From Bacilli bacterium (GTDB taxonomy: Bacteria > Bacillota_I > Bacilli_A > RF39 > UBA660): a DNA stretch of 64,000 bases. Numbering within the stretch: the first letter of the stretch is position 1; each line of letters begins with the position of its first letter. A program made the translations under genes and the position numbers. The notes below the pieces were generated by a model. That model was given only the letters and a program-made list of their open reading frames with translations, was not told the DNA's origin and did not search any database. This document shows, in pieces, positions 15,241-23,944 of this stretch. Location of the stretch: assembly GCA_900758495.1 (NCBI GenBank), contig CAAERO010000030.1, forward strand, positions 49,402 through 113,401. Reading direction: 5' to 3'.

Positions 15241-17043
15241 ATGAGTATAGAAAATTATTTTGAATCAGATGAGTTTTTTGATTCTTTGAGTCCAATTGCA
15301 AAATACTTTGAAACTAATAATTCAAAAGGTTCAGAGTTAATAGAATATTTTATTAATATTGCTATAAAATATTCAATATTGTTCAGAAAAGATGAAGAAT
15401 TTTCCACAACTGGACTTTCTGATTTTATTAAAAAAGTAGCAACTAAAATCTCAAGTATTGACATAAATCATATGATAAGTATATCTAGTGATTTTAAATT
15501 AGAAAAATATGTTTCTAATTTATATGCTGATGAATTGTTGTTAAAACTAGACTTAAATAGAGAACAACTTAACGATGAAAATTATAAAAAAAGTATATGC
15601 GCTTATATTATTAGAAATTTAAAAGGAAAAGATTATAAGTATCACGCTTTTAATTCGATATTTTTTGATAGTATTTTAGCTAACGGTATAAATCCAAATG
15701 TTAATTTTACTCCACAAAATGAAATTAATATTATTAATAATATTTTTGAAAAAAATGGAATCAGTATGGGGTTAGGATGGCAAAAATTGAATTGCGATGG
15801 GAAAGTTTCCTATTCAAGGACACCAGCTGTTTCATATTACTATGGTATAAATTCACCTGAATGGTTTGCACAATTTACAGGACAGGGTTTTCCATTTAAT
15901 CCAGTCAACAAATATAAAAAAGATGCTTATGTTCAAGAAGATTATGATTCGGCCAAAAATAATTTGTTAACTTTAACGAAAAAATACAATTTTGCATCAA
16001 GTGATCAACAATGTGTAATTGACTTTTTTGAAAAAAATTGGAATATTTATGTAAACAGAGATTCTGTGTTAGCTATTATTCCAGATACTGTTAGTCCAGA
16101 AATGGAAGAAAAACTTTCAGAATATTGGGTTAATACTTTATCAAATAGTCCATATTATAAGAATGATATTGAAAAAATTATGAATTTTTGTCTGAGCGAT
16201 GGTGCAGTTGATTGCCAATCTACAGAAAAAATTGATGTATCAAATGCAATTTTTATTAAAATGCCTAGATATGATGAGGTGGTAAGAAGACTGACTTCCA
16301 AAAAAACAGAAGTCATTAACAATGAAAATGCTAAGAATCAAGAAGAATTATATGAGAAATTAATGTTTCTAGCTAATACAAAAATAAAAGTTAGAATTGG
16401 CACTACTGGACAAGATGGATGGGTTAGTGAACATGGAGAACAGGAATTGTTAAAAGTAAAAGAGTTACTAAAAGATAATGATGTTTATCAAGCAATAGTA
16501 AAAAATCAATTTGGAGACCAATTATATTTAAATGGTTGGCTTAGTGCTTTTGATAAAGAAATAATTAATAATCCTGAAAATATTAAATTACTAGCAGTTA
16601 ATAAGCCTTCCTACTTTAACTATGTATCAGAAGAAAATCGTAACAATGTAGAATTAATGAGGGAATGTGCTTGTCAAAAAGGAATTCATCCAATTTTGAC
16701 TTGTTATGCAGGGAAAGATGTTCAAAATGATTTTGAGTTTATTTCTAACTTGATTATAAATTCAGATGAGAATACATTTGATTTTTATGGCAAAAGCGCT
16801 GAAAGTATCAATGGTAGTAATATGCGCTATGGAAAATCAATTGGAGTCAATGTTCAGTCTAATCCGATGTTTTGGCAATTATTAAATTCTAAAATTAAAA
16901 GTATCAATGAAAATACTTCAAGACAAATATTATTGTTTTCACCTGAAAAAGAATTAAATCTAGCTAAAGTGAATGCCATTATCTTAGAAGATGAAAATTT
17001 GGAAACTAATGTTGAAGTAACGCATAGGCCTGTTAGAAAATAG
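15241..17043 (+). CDS. 600-residue protein with the shared His...TyrTyrTyr domain and a DUF4116-like tail
   Basis: Residues 134-273 align without gaps to residues 131-270 of the protein at 9250, including His135, Gly149, Thr194-Pro-Ala, Tyr199-Tyr-Tyr201, Ser205-Pro206, Lys239-Asn-Asn-Leu and Phe263-Glu-Lys-x-Trp. Near His135 the text Tyr-His-Ala-Phe...Ile-Leu-Ala-Asn-Gly-Ile resembles the first strand and helix of ADP-ribosyltransferase-like folds. The C-terminal half has segments like DUF4116 repeats (Asn-Pro-Glu-Asn-Ile-Lys-Leu-Leu). There is no signal peptide or membrane segment. It has its own promoter (TATAAT near 15213) and a strong terminator. Function unknown; enzymatic activity is inference. 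Confidence 0.6.
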   Translation: MSIENYFESDEFFDSLSPIAKYFETNNSKGSELIEYFINIAIKYSILFRKDEEFSTTGLSDFIKKVATKISSIDINHMISISSDFKLEKYVSNLYADELLLKLDLNREQLNDENYKKSICAYIIRNLKGKDYKYHAFNSIFFDSILANGINPNVNFTPQNEINIINNIFEKNGISMGLGWQKLNCDGKVSYSRTPAVSYYYGINSPEWFAQFTGQGFPFNPVNKYKKDAYVQEDYDSAKNNLLTLTKKYNFASSDQQCVIDFFEKNWNIYVNRDSVLAIIPDTVSPEMEEKLSEYWVNTLSNSPYYKNDIEKIMNFCLSDGAVDCQSTEKIDVSNAIFIKMPRYDEVVRRLTSKKTEVINNENAKNQEELYEKLMFLANTKIKVRIGTTGQDGWVSEHGEQELLKVKELLKDNDVYQAIVKNQFGDQLYLNGWLSAFDKEIINNPENIKLLAVNKPSYFNYVSEENRNNVELMRECACQKGIHPILTCYAGKDVQNDFEFISNLIINSDENTFDFYGKSAESINGSNMRYGKSIGVNVQSNPMFWQLLNSKIKSINENTSRQILLFSPEKELNLAKVNAIILEDENLETNVEVTHRPVRK

Positions 17044-17077
17044 TTTTTGCTAAATAATTAAGTTGATATTAAAAAAT

Positions 17078-17118
17078 TTAAAAGGAAGAGCTAAAAAACT
17101 CTTCCTTTTAAATAAAAA
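17078..17118. terminator. strong bidirectional terminator
   Basis: TTAAAAGGAAGAG (17078-17090) and CTCTTCCTTTTAA (17099-17111) form a perfect 13-bp stem with an 8-base loop. It serves the 600-residue protein gene and, on the other strand, the tRNA pair. Confidence 0.85.
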
Positions 17119-17150
17119 AGCCTTGATAATCAAGACTTCAAAATTCTAAC

Positions 17151-17227
17151 TGGTCGGGAAGACAGGATTTGAACCTGCAACAGCTTGGTCCCAAACCAAG
17201 TGCTCTACCAAGTTGAACTACTTCCCG
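17151..17227 (-). tRNA. tRNA-Pro (TGG)
   Basis: On the minus strand the acceptor stem CGGGAAG pairs with CTTCCCG. The anticodon stem CTTGG/CCAAG holds the loop TTTGGGA with anticodon TGG, the T loop reads TTCAAAT, and CCA is encoded. It lies seven bases behind tRNA-Arg and both are probably one transcript. Confidence 0.96.
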
Positions 17228-17230
17228 AAG

Positions 17231-17307
<77 letters not shown>

Positions 17308-17411
17308 ATAAGCTCTTCTTCAAAAGATAAACTTATATTATCATAATAAATAGACCGCGTCAATATGTTTTTTGAAATTTGTTGTTCATTTTTACGAAAG
17401 CTTATTAAAAT

Positions 17412-18359
17412 CTAAAATTTAAATGAAGTTTCATTAAGAAAATTGTATTCACTATGGCACTTTAATTGCCTTACTAACTTAAATAACGCCATATCACGCA
17501 TTTTACATTCGAGCATTACATCAATATCAACATCAACTTTTTTTACTAAGTCAAGAAACTTGATAAAATCTTTTTCAGCTATATAATCATTATGACTTCT
17601 TTTATTTTTTCTGTTTCTAGGTGAAGAAAAGTGAACTTTGGGGTTATTCTTAGTTGCTTTCCAAGTTGCAAATATTTCTTCTAAATCTCTACTGGTTAAT
17701 TTTTTATTTTTGTTGCATCGATAATGATGATAATCAAGAACCATTGGAATATTTAACTCTTTACAGACTCTTAGAGTATCTTCAAAAGTAAAAATCTTAT
17801 CATCATTCTCTACAATAATAATATCTTGTAAATAGTTTGGTAGTTTTCTAAAATTAGTAATAAATCTTGCTAATGCTTCTTCCTTATTTTCTCTACCACT
17901 ACCTATATGAATAATAGCTTTTCCTTCAATTCCTAATAATTTAAAAAGATTATAATGATATTCAATTTGTAATATAGAAGTTTGCACTACCTCGTCATTA
18001 ATACTATTTAAAACACAGAATTGATCAAGATGAGTATCAACTCTTATCTTATGCTTTTTAATTTTTTTTCCAACTTCACTAAATCTTTCTGAAAATAATT
18101 TAATATAATCAAAATTAACTAATTGATGAGTAGCAAGAGGCACAATATTAGGTGACATTCGATAAAAGTGCACACCATTAATAATGTTATAATCAAGTAC
18201 TTGACTAAAGATAAACAAATTCTTATTGACAATTTCTTTTAGTTTTCTTTGTGCTTCACTGCTACTAAGATTAGAGTAGGTTTTATAAGTCATTGTATGA
18301 GAGTAAGTAATTTTATCTAAAGTCAGAGGACTAGCAACATAACCAAGTTGTACTTTCAT
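17412..18359 (-). CDS. uvsE: UV damage endonuclease (UVDE)
   Basis: UvsE nicks DNA 5' of UV photoproducts and is a TIM-barrel metal enzyme related to AP endonuclease IV. The N-terminus Lys-Val-Gln-Leu-Gly-Tyr-Val is typical. Conserved metal-site segments are Tyr-Arg-Met-Ser (about residue 67), Asp-x-His near residue 109, His-Ile-Gly-Ser-Gly, Val-Glu-Asn-Asp-Asp, Asp-Tyr-His-His and His-Phe-Ser-Ser-Pro-Arg. The length of 315 residues is normal. ATG 18359 behind GGTGAT is chosen over an ATG four codons earlier. The gene stands alone, divergent from a DUF3298 gene. Confidence 0.93.
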   Translation of the reverse strand: MKVQLGYVASPLTLDKITYSHTMTYKTYSNLSSSEAQRKLKEIVNKNLFIFSQVLDYNIINGVHFYRMSPNIVPLATHQLVNFDYIKLFSERFSEVGKKIKKHKIRVDTHLDQFCVLNSINDEVVQTSILQIEYHYNLFKLLGIEGKAIIHIGSGRENKEEALARFITNFRKLPNYLQDIIIVENDDKIFTFEDTLRVCKELNIPMVLDYHHYRCNKNKKLTSRDLEEIFATWKATKNNPKVHFSSPRNRKNKRSHNDYIAEKDFIKFLDLVKKVDVDIDVMLECKMRDMALFKLVRQLKCHSEYNFLNETSFKF

Positions 18360-18445
18360 AACTATCACCATTTTTAGTATGGTACAAAAAAACTTAATTA
18401 TTCTAAAATAATCTTTTCTAACATATATTAAAACGGGTGATAAAT

Positions 18446-18991
18446 TTGCAAAATAAAATAAATATTGTATTTCCTAAAATAACATATCAAGCTTTAGCAA
18501 AAGAAATAACTAATTTTTTAAAGCAAGAGATAATAGATTTCTTAACAGTTTCAGAAGAAAATTATGCTATCGAAATACCAGGACATTTAACTATAACTTA
18601 TGATTATTATACTTATGATAGTTATGATAGCTATGTATTTTATATTGAAAAATTTGTTTTCGGAGCCCATCCTGATCACCAAATAGTATCGTTTACTTAT
18701 GATACTTTAACTAATAAGATGATAACTATTGATACTTTATTAAAAAAAGACCCCTTTATATTAAATTACTTATCAACAAATATAAGGGAACAATTTGTTA
18801 ATGATAAAAAAATAGTTGATAAGAAAATGTTCTTAGAAGGAACCAAACCAGTTCCTTGGAATTATCAAGTATTTGCTTTTACTCCGAGAGGAATATTAGT
18901 TTTCTTTCCCCCATATCAAATAGCACCTTATGCAGAAGGTAGCTTTAAAAGAATAGTTCCATATCGTAACAATGATTTTTTGAAAAGATGA
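18446..18991 (+). CDS. DUF3298-domain protein (RsiV-like C-terminal domain)
   Basis: Residues about 60-175 fit DUF3298: Gly-Ala-His-Pro-Asp-His, Ser-Phe-Thr-Tyr-Asp, a Thr-Ile-Asp-Thr-Leu-Leu motif, and a late Phe-Phe-Pro-Pro-Tyr-Gln-Ile-Ala-Pro-Tyr-Ala-Glu-Gly signature. In Bacillus RsiV this domain binds lysozyme outside the cell, but here no anti-sigma part, signal peptide or membrane segment is present. The likely start is TTG 18446 behind GGGTGA; a GTG three codons earlier lies inside that ribosome binding site. The cellular location is therefore unclear. Confidence 0.7.
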   Translation: MQNKINIVFPKITYQALAKEITNFLKQEIIDFLTVSEENYAIEIPGHLTITYDYYTYDSYDSYVFYIEKFVFGAHPDHQIVSFTYDTLTNKMITIDTLLKKDPFILNYLSTNIREQFVNDKKIVDKKMFLEGTKPVPWNYQVFAFTPRGILVFFPPYQIAPYAEGSFKRIVPYRNNDFLKR

Positions 18992-19089
18992 CTTGTAAAG
19001 TGAGCTGATAATCGCTTTTTTATAGTTTCCTTTTTCCTCCTTAAAAGGTATAATAGTATTGAGAATATGGTAATAAAGGAGGAAATTTA

Positions 19090-19638
19090 ATGATTAAAAA
19101 TTATTTAAAGAATTTTGAAAAATATTCTATTCTCATATCAAGTTTATTAATAATACTAGGTGCTTTTTTATTAGTTCAACCACTTAAATCATTAGAAGTA
19201 GCAATTATTTTCTTTGCGGCAATCATGATTGTTAACGGAATAAGCAGTTTCTTTTCTTATTTTATGTTGGATAGAGCCGAAAGATTATTTAGTCTTGAAC
19301 TAGTAACTGGAATAGTAACTATCTTAACAGGTACTTTGATGTATCTATATAGAACAGATCTTATTAATATCTTTCCAGTAATATTAGGAATCTGGATTAT
19401 TGCTAGTAACTTAATTAAAATGCAATTATCTATCAACTTGAGTGTTTTTAAAGGAAGTAATTGGTTTTTACTTCTTATAATGCAAGTATTAATGGTGATT
19501 TTGGGAATAATTTTAATAACTAATCCATTTAGTTCAATAGTAGCTTTAACAACATTAGCGGGTTCATTCTTAATGATTTCAGAAACAGCTAGTTTAATAG
19601 AAAGTATTTATGTCTTAATTAAAATCAAGAATCTTTAA
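19090..19638 (+). CDS. HdeD/DUF308-family membrane protein
   Basis: The 182-residue protein has six hydrophobic segments arranged as three similar hairpins, with the loop motif Asn-Gly-Ile-Ser-Ser-Phe between the first two and Gly-Ile-Trp-Ile-Ile-Ala in the middle. This is the layout of the HdeD/DUF308 family, whose best-known member is linked to acid resistance in E. coli. The molecular function is not known. AAGGAGG precedes the start and a TATAAT promoter lies upstream. A terminator follows. Confidence 0.75.
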   Translation: MIKNYLKNFEKYSILISSLLIILGAFLLVQPLKSLEVAIIFFAAIMIVNGISSFFSYFMLDRAERLFSLELVTGIVTILTGTLMYLYRTDLINIFPVILGIWIIASNLIKMQLSINLSVFKGSNWFLLLIMQVLMVILGIILITNPFSSIVALTTLAGSFLMISETASLIESIYVLIKIKNL

Positions 19639-19654
19639 TGATTCTTCTTTTTTT
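19627..19654 (+). terminator. intrinsic terminator overlapping a stop codon
   Basis: AAGAATC (19627-19633) and GATTCTT (19640-19646) enclose a six-base loop and are followed by C and seven T. The left arm lies in the last codons of the DUF308 gene. Confidence 0.8.
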
Positions 19655-19696
19655 AAAAAAATGTGGTATAATAAGGCCAAGAAAAGAGGGAAGACC

Positions 19697-20593
19697 ATGG
19701 AAAAATCTAAGCTTAGAAATATAGTGATTATTGTTTTTCTAACATTAGTATTAATCCTTTCTGTTTATTTAATAACTAGTAAGAAAGCTGAATCTAAAGA
19801 GAAAAATGTAACTGTGACGATTAGTACGGTGAAGAAAAACTATCTTTTAGGTGAAAGTAATAATGAGAGTTATATCATTACAAATTATAAAGGTGATTAT
19901 AAAGAAAATGATAGAGTTAAATTTACTTATAAATTGAAAGATAAGAAAATAAAAGATGGAATAGTAAGTATTGCTATATCAGATGAAGATTTGATATCAA
20001 CTAAAAGTAATAATATAAAAGAAGAACCAGTAATTGAAACACCTTCGATTAAAGAAGATAATACTAGCTCAAAGAAAGAAATAGTATCATCTAATGAAAA
20101 TGTTCAAACTGTTAATAATTATAGTCAATCTAACATTGATGATACAGTTTTAACATATGTAAATAGTATGAAGAACACTAATCAAGGGTCATTGAAAGAA
20201 GGATTTATTAACGTTGTTGATTTTATCTTTTATAATGGTCAAATTAAAGGACATACTTTTGGAGAATTAACTGATGGTGCTAAGCTTAAAGTTTTAGAAA
20301 CAGCTCTTTATTTAGATACTAAGATTAATAAATATTTTCCTAATTATAAAGAAGAAATAAGTAACAAGAGTGGGAGAGCTTATAATACAGTAAAGAGTAA
20401 AGTAGTAAGTAGTTATTTAAATATAACTTCTACTATTTGTACAAAGGATGCTCCTACTTGTGAAATGGCAAAAGAAGATTTTCAAACGATGAAAAAGAAT
20501 TTCGGACTTTCTTGGTCCTTAATAAAAGAAATAGCCACTGACTCTAAAAATAGTATTAAAAATTGGTATGAGATATGGAGTGGAAAAAAGTGA
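19697..20593 (+). CDS. single-TM extracytoplasmic protein of unknown function
   Basis: A short basic N-terminus is followed by one membrane segment (about residues 8-26), a strand-rich OB-like region to about residue 95, a Ser/Asn/Glu-rich linker, and a helical C-terminal domain (about 155-298) with two Cys about 10 residues apart. The start is ATG 19697 behind AGGGAAG. An in-frame ATG at 19661 overlaps the -10 element TATAAT and cannot be the start. I recognise no family. The bactofilin-like protein gene follows after 50 bases. Confidence 0.65.
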   Translation: MEKSKLRNIVIIVFLTLVLILSVYLITSKKAESKEKNVTVTISTVKKNYLLGESNNESYIITNYKGDYKENDRVKFTYKLKDKKIKDGIVSIAISDEDLISTKSNNIKEEPVIETPSIKEDNTSSKKEIVSSNENVQTVNNYSQSNIDDTVLTYVNSMKNTNQGSLKEGFINVVDFIFYNGQIKGHTFGELTDGAKLKVLETALYLDTKINKYFPNYKEEISNKSGRAYNTVKSKVVSSYLNITSTICTKDAPTCEMAKEDFQTMKKNFGLSWSLIKEIATDSKNSIKNWYEIWSGKK

Positions 20594-20643
20594 TTTCTTT
20601 TTTCTAATTCCTATGTTATTCTTTTGGTAGGAGGAATCATTTA

Positions 20644-21723
20644 ATGAAAAACTTAAAAAAAGTACTATTTTTGTTTATGGTAGGATACTCTTTATTCTTT
20701 ATCAATATCCATACTGTTGAAGCTGATGATACAAACTACTTAAATATTGAAAATGAAGATAGTAATAAAGTAGTAAATCATAGTCTTTTTACAGCAGGAG
20801 ATGATATTTCTATCGATAGTAATATCAATGGTATAAATTTTGCTGCTGGTAATACTTTGGATATCAAAGGAAGCTCAGAGTATGGTTTGATTGCTGGAAA
20901 TGAAATTGATTTTAATGGTTTAATTACAAGAGATTTGTTTCTTGCTGGAAACGAAATAAAGATTTCAAAAACTGCTAATATTGCAAGAGATGTTTATATT
21001 GCTGGAAATAATATAACAGTTAATGCTGATATTAAGGGTAATCTTTTCTTAGCTGGAAAGAAAGTTGTTATTAATTCTAAAAATATTACTGGAAATGTTA
21101 AAGTAGCAGCAGGAACTCTTAAGATAGCTGACGATACTGAAATTAAGGGTACCTTATTGTATAATCAAGATGCAACCTATCAAACTAGTAAGGCTACTAT
21201 AAATAAAATTGAAACTTATCAAACAGAACAAAAGGAAGAAGATGTTGTTAGTTCTAGAGCAATAGCTTCATTTTTAATAGAAATAGTAACTAGCTTTCTT
21301 ATCTTGCTAATGTTATATTATATTTTACCAGGTATTTTTATCCAACTAGATAGAATGAGCAAAGATACTAAATTATTAAACACAATAGGACAAGGCTTTA
21401 TTTATCTCTTAGCAGTCCCTGTAATTTCTCTAGTAGCAATGGCTACAATAGTGGGATTACCACTAGGAGTGGTACTATTATTTTTCTATATAGTAACAAT
21501 ATCTTTATCAAGGTTAATATCAGCTATTTATTTTGGAAAACTAATGGCAAAAAAAATATTTCATTTAGATAATATTTATTTAGAATTGTTAATTGGAATT
21601 ATCAGTATTAAAATTATTAGTATGATACCTTATATTGGACCTGTTTATCTATTCATAATGATTATTTTAGGTTTAGGACTAATGTATAATATGTATAAAA
21701 AACTTAGAATAAAGACAAAATAA
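20644..21723 (+). CDS. secreted/membrane bactofilin-like protein
   Basis: An N-terminal signal-like segment (about residues 8-26) precedes a right-handed beta-helix made of short repeats with Ala-Gly-Asn/Ala-Gly-Lys turns (about residues 45-190), as in polymer-forming bactofilin-related proteins. The last 150 residues hold four to five membrane segments with the motif Gly-Leu-Pro-Leu-Gly. This fusion of an extracytoplasmic beta-helix to a multi-pass membrane domain is common in Bacillota and uncharacterised; a scaffold role at the envelope is likely by analogy. AGGAGG precedes the ATG. Confidence 0.75.
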   Translation: MKNLKKVLFLFMVGYSLFFINIHTVEADDTNYLNIENEDSNKVVNHSLFTAGDDISIDSNINGINFAAGNTLDIKGSSEYGLIAGNEIDFNGLITRDLFLAGNEIKISKTANIARDVYIAGNNITVNADIKGNLFLAGKKVVINSKNITGNVKVAAGTLKIADDTEIKGTLLYNQDATYQTSKATINKIETYQTEQKEEDVVSSRAIASFLIEIVTSFLILLMLYYILPGIFIQLDRMSKDTKLLNTIGQGFIYLLAVPVISLVAMATIVGLPLGVVLLFFYIVTISLSRLISAIYFGKLMAKKIFHLDNIYLELLIGIISIKIISMIPYIGPVYLFIMIILGLGLMYNMYKKLRIKTK

Positions 21724-21754
21724 AATGTAAATTTATGTAAATAAGTAAAAATGG

Positions 21755-21785
21755 TTGACAATTACTAGCAATAATATGTTATACT
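21755..21785 (+). promoter_or_regulatory. promoter of a short RNA or leader
   Basis: TTGACA at 21755-21760 and an extended -10, TGT then TATACT at 21780-21785, are spaced by 19 bases. Transcription would begin near 21791, a few bases before a terminator-like hairpin. Confidence 0.6.
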
Positions 21786-21790
21786 TAATT

Positions 21791-21853
21791 CACTTAAGAG
21801 AGCGCTAGTAAAGGCTTTAATTAATAAATTGAGTTTTTTGCGCTCTTTTTTTG
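21791..21853 (+). ncRNA. candidate short RNA or attenuating leader ending in an intrinsic terminator
   Basis: AGAGCGC (21799-21805) and GCGCTCT (21840-21846) form a stem closed over a 34-base AT-rich loop, followed by a further six T. With the promoter just upstream this predicts a transcript of about 60 bases. It is either a small RNA or a leader that limits transcription into the NERD gene at 21939, for which no other promoter is evident. Confidence 0.45.
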
Positions 21854-21938
21854 TCGCTATCTAATAATTAAGGCGAGAGTGAAGATGTAAAGAAGAGCTG
21901 CGAAAAATGTCAAATAAATAAAAGAAAGGAATGGAAAA

Positions 21939-22583
21939 ATGAAAGTATTAATTATTATTGCAGTTTTAAGTTTAGTTATTTTTTTAATGAGAAAAGCTTA
22001 TGTTTATCTAAGAGGAGGTTATTGTGACTATATCGCTATGCACGAGATATCAAGCTTAAATCTAAAATATTATAGAGTCTTAAGAGATGTTGTCTTTGAA
22101 GTTGATGGGAAGACTCACAAGATAGATTATATGGCTTTATCTAAATATGGTATTTTTGTGATGAAAGTACGTAACTTTGGTGGCATAGTAACTGGTGGAG
22201 AGGATGATGAATTTTGGATAGAGCAGAATAAGTTCTTTAAGAAGAAGAGAATTAATCCAATTAAAGTAAATAAGAAAGAAATCAAGGCTTTAGCAAAATA
22301 CCTACATATGAGTGAAGATAACTTTTTCTCTTTTATTTGCTTACCTAGTCAATGTAAGATAGATACTACTAATTATAAGTCACTAGTAGGTGATCCTGAT
22401 TCAATTACTTATAAGATAGTAAAATATAAAGAGGAAATAGTTAATGAAGATGTTTTAAAACTTTATAATGAACTTAACAAATTAGTTACAACTAAGAATA
22501 ATTTCTTTAAAGAACATGTTTTGGATAGTATCTATTTTGAATTAAACTTATATCATAATTTTGGTGTTTATTTCAAGATATAG
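21939..22583 (+). CDS. membrane-anchored NERD-domain protein
   Basis: NERD is a nuclease-related domain of the restriction-endonuclease-like fold. After one N-terminal membrane segment (about residues 2-14) the domain shows Tyr-Arg-Val-Leu-Arg-Asp-Val-Val-Phe, then Lys-Ile-Asp-Tyr-Met-Ala-Leu-Ser-Lys-Tyr-Gly-Ile-Phe-Val, the usual His-x-Gln-Ile-Asp core replaced by His-Lys-Ile-Asp, and Lys-Val-Arg-Asn-Phe-Gly-Gly instead of Glu-x-Lys. The expected catalytic Glu-x-Lys thus reads Lys-Val-Arg, so nuclease activity is doubtful. AAAGGAATGG precedes the start and a strong terminator follows. Confidence 0.78.
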   Translation: MKVLIIIAVLSLVIFLMRKAYVYLRGGYCDYIAMHEISSLNLKYYRVLRDVVFEVDGKTHKIDYMALSKYGIFVMKVRNFGGIVTGGEDDEFWIEQNKFFKKKRINPIKVNKKEIKALAKYLHMSEDNFFSFICLPSQCKIDTTNYKSLVGDPDSITYKIVKYKEEIVNEDVLKLYNELNKLVTTKNNFFKEHVLDSIYFELNLYHNFGVYFKI

Positions 22584-22591
22584 TTCAAATT

Positions 22592-22628
22592 AACAAGAAA
22601 GAAATAGTAAGTTTTCTTGTTTTTTTTA
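22592..22628 (+). terminator. intrinsic terminator
   Basis: AACAAGAAA (22592-22600) and TTTCTTGTT (22613-22621) pair and eight T follow. It closes the NERD gene. Confidence 0.8.
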
Positions 22629-22654
22629 TACAATAGGAAAGTGAAAATATAATA

Positions 22655-22682
22655 TTGACGAACAATCTTTCTACGTTATAAT
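22655..22682 (+). promoter_or_regulatory. orphan promoter upstream of the copper operon
   Basis: TTGACG at 22655-22660 and TATAAT at 22677-22682 are 16 bases apart. No open frame begins directly after it, so it may add a second, unregulated start for the copper operon or be a remnant of a lost gene. Confidence 0.45.
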
Positions 22683-22750
22683 AGGAACATAAAACAAAAA
22701 AGGTGAGTAGTTATTAAAATAAAACTAGGAAAATAAAGATTGCTTTTATA

Positions 22751-22779
22751 TTGACAACTATACCCCCTACCCCTATAAT
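22751..22779 (+). promoter_or_regulatory. copper operon promoter with CsoR-type operator
   Basis: TTGACA (22751-22756) and TATAAT (22774-22779) are exactly 17 bases apart. The spacer contains TATACCCCCTACCCC, the C-rich kind of operator bound by CsoR repressors in Gram-positive copper operons. A repressor bound here would block RNA polymerase until Cu(I) releases it. Confidence 0.75.
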
Positions 22780-22803
22780 TAGATAAGAAAGAAGGTGCCA
22801 TAT

Positions 22804-23106
22804 ATGAAAGCAAATTGTCAGGAATGTACAAGAACTAAACATCGAACAGAAGAAGAAAAGAAGAAACTAATCAGACGACTTAATATTATTTCTGGTCAGA
22901 TAGGGGGACTTAAGCAAATGATAGAAACTGATAGATACTGTGATGAAGTTTTGATTCAGATATCCTCAGTTAATAAAGCTTTAAAAAGTCTTGGTAATGA
23001 AATATTAAAAAGTCATTTAGAAACGTGTGTAGTAAAAGACTTAAAGGACGATAAGTTAGAAGTAATAGATGATGTTATCGATTTATTTGGAAGGATTAAC
23101 TCTTAA
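22804..23106 (+). CDS. csoR: copper-sensing repressor CsoR
   Basis: This is an all-helical DUF156 protein of 100 residues with the Cys46-His71-Cys75 triad that binds Cu(I) in CsoR; formaldehyde sensors of the same family lack this set. The N-terminus has an extra Cys5-x2-Cys8 pair. The chosen start is ATG 22804, behind GAAGGTG; an in-frame codon three positions earlier overlaps it. It is the first gene of the operon driving the P-type ATPase CopA, with the C-rich operator in its own promoter, so autoregulation is likely. The stop codon overlaps the start of the next, decayed gene by one base. Confidence 0.92.
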   Translation: MKANCQECTRTKHRTEEEKKKLIRRLNIISGQIGGLKQMIETDRYCDEVLIQISSVNKALKSLGNEILKSHLETCVVKDLKDDKLEVIDDVIDLFGRINS

Positions 23107-23943
23107 TGAGAACTTATGTCAAAATCGAAGGAATAAGCTGTAGTCATTGTTTAGATACAATTGAAACAAATTTATTAAAAGAGAAGAATATAACTAAAGT
23201 TAAATTTCAAAAAAATATTGTTATCATTGACTATGCTGGTAAGCTTGAAAATAAGAAAATTATTAAACTAATAAATTCCTTAGGTTATTTTACGCAGAGT
23301 AGTTATATAAGTGATGATATAGTTTTATTAACTGATAAAACAAAAATAGTAGAAATAATCGCTATTTTATTATTAATAATTCTTATATTTTACTTACTAA
23401 ATAAAATAATAGGTTTCAATATCTTCAATGTTATTCCAACTATTGATGAAAATATTACTTATGGAATGCTTTTTGTAACTGGTTTATTGTGTAAGTATGT
23501 GTGGTGCCATAAATTTATTAACAGTGATTAATAAAACTACTAAACGAAGCTATAAAAAACCGATTCTTTATAACTTAGGAAGACTTATTTCCTATACACT
23601 TTTAGGTGGAATAATTGGTTTAATTGGTAGTGCCTTAACTGTTAATAAAACAGTAACTGGTGTTGTGTTATTACCTTACTAGTAGCTATTATAATGTTTC
23701 TGATGGCTCTTGCTATGCCCTGTTAAATTAATCATTCACGTTGATGAAGAAAAACTAACAGGATGTAATAATGAGATATATCTAGCTAAATATAAGATAA
23801 AGAAAAAACTAAAAATAGGGGATAACATTATCGAATTTACTCCTACAAAAGAAGAAATACTGACTTATACTTGTTATATGAATATGATTAAGAATAATAT
23901 TAAAGTTATCAATAATAAAAAATATTTTGAAAGGAAAAGTTGA
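23106..23943 (+). pseudogene. decayed HMA-TauE/SafE-cupredoxin copper export protein
   Basis: Three pieces of one known architecture lie in different frames. The first encodes an HMA domain with Cys-Ser-His-Cys and the first membrane segments (23106-23531). The second begins near 23497 with Cys-Val-Ser-Met-Cys-Gly-Ala-Ile-Asn-Leu, the start of the TauE/SafE-like transporter, and stops at 23682. The third (from about 23710) encodes a cupredoxin-like end with Cys-Asn-Asn-Glu-Ile, Ile-Glu-Phe-Thr-Pro and Tyr-Thr-Cys-Tyr-Met-Asn-Met. A small deletion near 23490 removed the usual Thr-Ser-x-His before the Cys-Val motif, and a larger one removed later membrane segments. The expected intact length is near 390 residues; about 280 codons remain. 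Confidence 0.8.
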
Positions 23944-23944
23944 T

